DNA from: Bacillota bacterium
GTDB lineage: Bacteria > Bacillota > Clostridia > Lachnospirales > Lachnospiraceae
Length of the DNA: 64,000 bases
Assembly (NCBI GenBank): GCA_023437715.1
Contig: JAEZFK010000072.1
Coordinates: 1-64,000 of the forward strand
Reading direction: 5' to 3'
In this document: piece by piece, positions 60,140-64,000 of the stretch
Layout: each line of letters starts with the position of its first letter
Position numbering within the stretch: position 1 is the first letter of the stretch
The notes under the pieces: generated by a model
What the model was told of the DNA's origin: nothing
Seen by the model: the letters and a program-made list of their open reading frames with translations, nothing else
The model's database searches: none
Program-made: the position numbers and the translations under genes

Positions 60140-60919
60140 ATGTGGGTAAAAACAGAAAATCTCTGCTGCGGATACGGAAAACGGAAGGTCCTGGAGGAAG
60201 TGAACCTGGCCATGGAGCCGGGAGAGCTGTGGTGTGTGCTGGGAGCCAACGGAGTAGGAAAAAGCACCCTGTTTAAAACCCTTTTAGGCCTTTTAAAGCC
60301 TATGGGAGGCAGGGTGCTGGTGGATGGGCGGCCCATCGGCCAATGGAGCCGGGCAGAGCTCGCAAAGCGCATTTCCTACGTTCCTCAGGGCCACACGCCG
60401 CCTTTTCCCTTTAAGGTATGGGAGGTGGTTGCCATGGGCAGAAACCCCTACCAGAAGGGAATGGGACGCTTAAGCGGAAAGGACAGGCAGATCGTATCAG
60501 AGGCCATGGACCTTTTAAATATTGAAAAGCTGGCCGGAGCGGCCTATACCCAGATCAGCGGCGGGGAACGGCAGCTTGTGCTCCTTGCCAGGGCCATTGC
60601 CCAGCAGACGCCGGTCATGTTTCTGGATGAACCTGTCTCCAACCTGGATTTTGGAAACCACGCCAGGGTCATAAAGCATGTGAGGGATCTGGCATCCATG
60701 GGAAAGACGGTGGTAATGACCACTCACTGCCCGGACCACGCCTTTCTCCCGGAAAGCCGGGCAGTCCTTTTAGACAAGGGGGGCGTGGCCTGCATCGGAA
60801 AGGGCGCGGACGTGGTGACAGAGGAACAGATCCGCCGGATGTACGGTGTGGACAGCCGGATCATTGAGACAATGAACAAGGCCGGAGAGGTAGAGCGGAC
60901 CTGCGTCGCCCAGTATTAG
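60140..60919 (+). CDS. FecE/BtuD-type ABC transporter ATP-binding protein
   Basis: 259 residues: Walker A LGANGVGKST, Q-loop SYVPQGHTPPFPFKVWEVVA, signature QISGGERQLVLLARAI, Walker B VMFLDEPVSNLD and switch His in MTTHCPDHAF. ATPase partner of the FecCD permease, beginning 3 bases after it. Last gene of the cluster before the AraC gene. Confidence 0.93.
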   Translation: MWVKTENLCCGYGKRKVLEEVNLAMEPGELWCVLGANGVGKSTLFKTLLGLLKPMGGRVLVDGRPIGQWSRAELAKRISYVPQGHTPPFPFKVWEVVAMGRNPYQKGMGRLSGKDRQIVSEAMDLLNIEKLAGAAYTQISGGERQLVLLARAIAQQTPVMFLDEPVSNLDFGNHARVIKHVRDLASMGKTVVMTTHCPDHAFLPESRAVLLDKGGVACIGKGADVVTEEQIRRMYGVDSRIIETMNKAGEVERTCVAQY

Positions 60920-60943
60920 CCTTCATTTTTTCCGGAAATGTGG

Positions 60944-60978
60944 TATACTGTAGTAAATTAGTCTGAAACTGCAGTTTC
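60944..60978 (+). promoter_or_regulatory. -10 element and palindrome upstream of the AraC gene
   Basis: TATACT (60944-60949) on the plus strand without a good -35, followed by the perfect 16-base palindrome TGAAACTGCAGTTTCA (60964-60979) before the RBS. The palindrome could be an autoregulatory operator or a short hairpin. Confidence 0.45.
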
Positions 60979-61000
60979 ATCCGGACGAAAGGAGGTTCCC

Positions 61001-61906
61001 ATGGCCTATAAAAGCACACAGCTCCGTTCTTCAGTCATCATCAGAAAAATAATAACCGTTCACTATTTCGAATACATGAGTGATTTCACCTTTCCGGGAG
61101 AAAGCCATGACTTCTGGGAATTCGTCTGCGTGGACAAGGGGATTATCGATGTGATGGCAGGCGAAAGACGGATTCCCTTAAAGCGGGGGAACATCCTATT
61201 CCACAGGCCGGGAGAATTTCACAATATCCTGACCAACGGAACCGTGGCCCCTAACCTGGTGGTGATAAGCTTTGAATGCAATTCTCCCTGCATGAAGCGG
61301 TTTGAGGGAGAGGTCCTGTCCGTTCAGGAAACGGAAAGCGCCCTGCTGGCCCATATCATCATAGAGACCCGGAACGCATTTTCAGGAAGGCTTGACAACC
61401 CCTATCAGGAGGAACTGACCAGAAGGCAGCCCAGGGTCTCCTTTGGGGCGGAGCAGCTCATCGGAAATTATTTGGAGGAGCTGATCATCCACTTATACCG
61501 CAGGTATTTTTCCGAACCGGAGCAGATTACCACAGGCCGGGAGACAGAAACCAGGATTCACGGGGATACCCACAACCGGATCGTCCGTTATATGGAGGAA
61601 CACATCGGAGAGCACTTAACCATTGAAGCCATCTGCCATGATAATTTAATCGGCAGGTCCCAGCTTCAGAAAATCTTCCGGGAAGCACACGGCTGCGGCG
61701 TCATTGACTTTTTTTCGGGCATGAAAATAGAAGCCGCCAGACAGCTCATCCGCGGCAACCAGTTAAATTTTACAGAGATTTCCGACCGGCTGGGCTACAG
61801 CTCGGTCCATTACTTCTCCAGGCAGTTTAAAAAGCTCACGGGAATGACCCCTTCCGAATACGCCGTCTCCATCCGCTCTCTTTCGGAAAAGCCGCCGGTC
61901 TTTTAA
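61001..61906 (+). CDS. AraC-family transcriptional regulator
   Basis: 301 residues; cupin sensor with VHYFEYMSDFTFPGESHDFW and CVDKGIIDVMAGER and KRGNILFHRPGEFHN, C-terminal HTH pair with LTIEAICHDNLIGRSQLQKI, LGYSSVHYFSRQFKKLTGMT and PSEYAVSIRSLSEKP. AGGAGG precedes the ATG. A close paralogue of the regulator at 47429, which sits by a sugar transporter; here it follows the metal-type cluster by 81 bases on the same strand. Its targets are unknown. Confidence 0.93.
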   Translation: MAYKSTQLRSSVIIRKIITVHYFEYMSDFTFPGESHDFWEFVCVDKGIIDVMAGERRIPLKRGNILFHRPGEFHNILTNGTVAPNLVVISFECNSPCMKRFEGEVLSVQETESALLAHIIIETRNAFSGRLDNPYQEELTRRQPRVSFGAEQLIGNYLEELIIHLYRRYFSEPEQITTGRETETRIHGDTHNRIVRYMEEHIGEHLTIEAICHDNLIGRSQLQKIFREAHGCGVIDFFSGMKIEAARQLIRGNQLNFTEISDRLGYSSVHYFSRQFKKLTGMTPSEYAVSIRSLSEKPPVF

Positions 61907-61923
61907 TTTCCTATACGATACAA

Positions 61924-61945
61924 AAGGCGGGGAAGCTCCCCGCCT
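61924..61945 (-). terminator. murA terminator
   Basis: AAGGCGGGGA / TCCCCGCCTT stem; on the minus strand TTTTG follows, overlapping the murA stop codon. May also limit read-through from the convergent AraC gene. Confidence 0.85.
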
Positions 61946-63236
61946 ATCCAACTTTCAATTTAAATTTTCTCGCTTCTTTCTCGGAATCCACCTTTTCAAT
62001 CATAGCTCCAAGGCCCTGAAGCTTTTCTTCAAAGCATTCATATCCCCGCTGTATGTATCCGATCTCATCCACAACCGTATATCCGTCGGCTGCAAGTCCG
62101 GCGATTACCAGGGCAGCACCTGCCCGTAAGTCAGGAGCGTTGACAAAGGCTCCTGTAAAGCCGCTGACTCCGTCAATCACAGCCACATTTCCCTCTACCT
62201 TTACATTGGCTCCCATACGGGACAGCTCATCCACATAGCGGAAACGGTTTTCGAAAATGCTTTCCGTAACCACGCTGGTGCCGCCTGCAAGGGCCAGGGT
62301 CACTGTCATCTGGGGCTGCATATCCGTAGGAAATCCCGGATAGGGAAGAGTCTTAATGTCCGTGTGCCTCTGATTGGACTTTCCAACCACCCGGACTGCA
62401 TCGTCAAATTCCACAACCTCGCATCCCATTTCCAGGAGCTTGGCGGAAATCGCTTCCAGATGCTTGGGGATCACATTTTTCACCATAACATCGCCGCGGG
62501 TAATGGCAGCGGCGCACATAAAAGTACCTGCTTCAATCTGGTCAGGAATGATGGAGTATTCTGTTCCGTGAAGCTTATTTACTCCCCGGATACGGATCGT
62601 ATCTGTACCGGCTCCCTTGATATTGGCTCCCATGCTGTTTAAAAAGTTGGCTACGTCAACCACGTGTGGTTCCTTTGCCACGTTTTCCAGAATAGTCTGT
62701 CCCTCGGCAAGGGTGGCCGCCATCATGACATTGATGGTAGCGCCTACGCTGACCACATCCAAGTAGATGTGGCTTGCCACCAAGTCAATGGCGTGGGCAA
62801 TCACGGCTCCGCGCTCAATCTTTACGTCAGCTCCAAGAGCACGGAAGCCCTTTAAATGCTGGTCAATGGGCCTGCTTCCGATGTTGCAGCCGCCGGGTAA
62901 GGGAACCTGAGCGCTTTTGTACTTGCCCAGCATGGCTCCGATGAAATAATAGGAAGCCCTTATCTTGCGGATGTACTCGTCATCAACAGAAACCTCCCGG
63001 ATGGTGCTTCCGTTGATGCGGACGGTATGGCGGTCGATCCGGTCCACTTTGGCGCCGATCTCCTCAATTGCTTCCAGCAAAACATTTATATCCCTGACAT
63101 CCGGCAGGTTGTCGATCACCACATCCTCGTCCGTCATAATGGCTGCCGCCAGGATTCCCAAAGCGGCATTTTTTGCTCCCCCGATGGTCACCTCACCAAC
63201 CAACGGATTGCCGCCTTTCATAATATACTGCTCCAT
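61944..63236 (-). CDS. murA: UDP-N-acetylglucosamine 1-carboxyvinyltransferase
   Basis: 430 residues, full length. It begins with the PEP/UDP-binding MKGGNPLVGEVTIGGAKNAA and carries the catalytic cysteine C117 in VPLPGGCNIGSRPIDQHLKG, then TDMQPQMTVTLALAGGTSVV and ENRFRYVDELSRMGA. It transfers enolpyruvate from PEP to UDP-GlcNAc, the first committed step of peptidoglycan synthesis, and is the target of fosfomycin through Cys117. RBS AGAGGTG. Firmicutes often have two paralogues (murA and murZ); which of the two this is was not decided. Confidence 0.96.
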   Translation of the reverse strand: MEQYIMKGGNPLVGEVTIGGAKNAALGILAAAIMTDEDVVIDNLPDVRDINVLLEAIEEIGAKVDRIDRHTVRINGSTIREVSVDDEYIRKIRASYYFIGAMLGKYKSAQVPLPGGCNIGSRPIDQHLKGFRALGADVKIERGAVIAHAIDLVASHIYLDVVSVGATINVMMAATLAEGQTILENVAKEPHVVDVANFLNSMGANIKGAGTDTIRIRGVNKLHGTEYSIIPDQIEAGTFMCAAAITRGDVMVKNVIPKHLEAISAKLLEMGCEVVEFDDAVRVVGKSNQRHTDIKTLPYPGFPTDMQPQMTVTLALAGGTSVVTESIFENRFRYVDELSRMGANVKVEGNVAVIDGVSGFTGAFVNAPDLRAGAALVIAGLAADGYTVVDEIGYIQRGYECFEEKLQGLGAMIEKVDSEKEARKFKLKVG

Positions 63237-63308
63237 TTCACACCTCTGACTGTTCTATTTATTTACGCATTCGTTACAGTTCAGTCATACCATTCATAAC
63301 ACATGCTT

Positions 63309-63324
63309 CGTGAGCAGGCTCACG
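63309..63324 (-). promoter_or_regulatory. hairpin in the murA leader
   Basis: Perfect CGTGAGC / GCTCACG arms with a 2-base loop, without a T run, in the approximately 160-base leader between the murA promoter and start codon. Confidence 0.45.
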
Positions 63325-63405
63325 TACACAGATTTTATAAATGTTTTCTGTATGGCTGAACTGTTTTACAAATTCCTTAAGTTTTATTTTCATTAGTCTT
63401 TAATG

Positions 63406-63433
63406 ATTATAACATATCTTGGAGATTTGTAAA
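63406..63433 (-). promoter_or_regulatory. sigma-A promoter of murA
   Basis: TTTACA (63428-63433) and TATAAT (63406-63411), spacer 16, minus strand, directly after the stop codon of the C39-like gene. Confidence 0.72.
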
Positions 63434-63446
63434 GAGAACGCATTTT

Positions 63447-64000
63447 CTATTCTGTAAATACCCCGCAGACAAAGTCATTTCCCTGGGCTGCGAAGTAAGC
63501 AGAGGCATCATTTAAGCCCATTTTCTGGCTTTCTCCGGTGGCCGGGTCATAGACCGTAACATTGTACTGGTCGTAGCCGGAAATCAGAACATAGCCGCCC
63601 TGGCTGGTGTAGGCTGCCACAGGGCAGCCCTGGCCCACGAAATACAGGATCTGGCTTAGGTTACAGCCTCTGGCATCCAGCAGCAGGGTTCCCTCCCCTG
63701 CCGGACCGCTTCCCGTAAAGCTCTCCAAGCCCCGGATAAAGGCGGCCCCGGTTTTTAAGGGCTCTTTCATGCTGCGGGTGGCCGGGCGGTTCACCCGGTT
63801 CCACAGGATTTCCTGATTCCGGTCGGTCACAATGCCCATTTTTTCATAGGCCAGCTTCAGGGCGTCGGTGAAGCTGCTGCTGCTTCCCAGATAATGTCCC
63901 GCCCCATAGGCGTAAAATCTGGGCTCCTGGTCCTTTGCGTTGGATTTTAACTCCACCACCTCGGTGGCTTCATAAGCCACTTTCTTGGGTACCGTGATTT
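63447..64000 (-). CDS. C39/papain-like cysteine-peptidase-fold protein, C-terminal part
   Basis: The frame runs through the right window edge; about 184 C-terminal residues are visible. The end has GCPVAAYTSQGGYVLISGYD and NVTVYDPATGESQKMGLNDA, a pattern like the C-terminal half of C39-like (BtrH/NlpC-relative) domains in which a His-containing segment is normally present; here the His position reads as Ser/Gly (VLISGYD). The N-terminal part, including any signal peptide or catalytic Cys, is outside the window, so activity cannot be judged. The murA promoter follows immediately. Confidence 0.6.
   Translation of the reverse strand, partial: ITVPKKVAYEATEVVELKSNAKDQEPRFYAYGAGHYLGSSSSFTDALKLAYEKMGIVTDRNQEILWNRVNRPATRSMKEPLKTGAAFIRGLESFTGSGPAGEGTLLLDARGCNLSQILYFVGQGCPVAAYTSQGGYVLISGYDQYNVTVYDPATGESQKMGLNDASAYFAAQGNDFVCGVFTE

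Noticed and set aside
54928..60919. Reading the cluster as a nitrogenase-linked molybdate system
   Set aside because: No nitrogenase-like, NifB-like or molybdenum-cofactor gene is in the window, so a specific metal or enzyme cannot be claimed.
1..64000. CRISPR arrays, rRNA or tRNA genes, insertion sequences
   Set aside because: No regularly spaced repeats, no rRNA or tRNA sequence and no transposase frame were seen while reading the window.

Overview
The window looks like a chromosomal segment of an anaerobic, endospore-forming Firmicute of the class Clostridia, most likely Lachnospiraceae (Clostridium cluster XIVa, Lacrimispora/Hungatella/Enterocloster-like). The reasons are an S-box (SAM-I) riboswitch in front of metK, a YtaF-type sporulation membrane protein, a CarD-type regulator, YesM/YesN-type two-component systems beside sugar ABC transporters, many lipoprotein solute-binding proteins, strong sigma-A promoters and AGGAGG ribosome binding sites. 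This is inference from gene content; no rRNA or tRNA gene was seen.

Layout. 1-4.5 kb is an AT-rich gene graveyard: a GyrI-like domain with an early stop, a sigma-region-4-like remnant with four in-frame stops, a frameshifted carD, and an SDR/IlvD sugar-acid pair collapsed by internal deletions. One intact cold-shock gene lies among them. 4.7-12.5 kb is housekeeping: a phosphodiesterase/MFS pair, rlmD, a DEAD-box helicase, a CorA-type transporter and a cytidylate-kinase-like protein. 12.5-15.6 kb is a glutamate/aspartate-type ABC operon with an attenuator-like leader. 15.7-21.4 kb is a complete Opp/Dpp transporter. 21.7-24.2 kb holds a toroid-fold protein of unknown function and an MgtC-like protein. 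24.4-39.1 kb is a sugar/polyol catabolic block: an iolG/iolE/aldolase operon with a divergent DeoR regulator and IolR-like operators, an MsmEFG-type ABC transporter with its own YesMN pair, and a second operon of two Gfo/Idh/MocA dehydrogenases plus an epimerase with a divergent AraC regulator. 39.1-43.9 kb has a kinase/response-regulator/DUF6062 operon and metK with its riboswitch. 44-48.3 kb is another sugar ABC operon with an AraC regulator. 48.5-51.5 kb is an AT-richer stretch of acetyltransferases, a collapsed PP2C-like gene and YtaF. 51.5-54.6 kb is a nahK-like kinase / nucleotidyltransferase / galE operon, which suggests hexosamine or galactose salvage. 54.9-60.9 kb is the most unusual part: six co-directional genes that combine a vitamin-B12/MolA-type ABC importer with a second, atypical ABC ATPase, a solute-binding-protein fold without a signal peptide and a HypB/UreG-like GTPase with CxxC motifs. 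An AraC regulator that is a paralogue of the one at 47.4 kb follows. The window ends with murA and the C-terminal part of a C39-like protein.

Themes. Three promoters near AraC/YesN-type regulators have direct repeats offset by exactly 21 bp beside a poor -35, the expected layout for AraC-family activation. Three lipoprotein-first transporter operons have a GC-rich hairpin right after the binding-protein gene. Several pseudogenes were shortened by clean internal deletions, in the ilvD case apparently between two copies of a Gly-Ser-Cys motif. The best candidate for an undescribed system is the 54.9-60.9 kb cluster, read here as uptake and intracellular handling of a metal or metallocofactor; the substrate cannot be read from the sequence.
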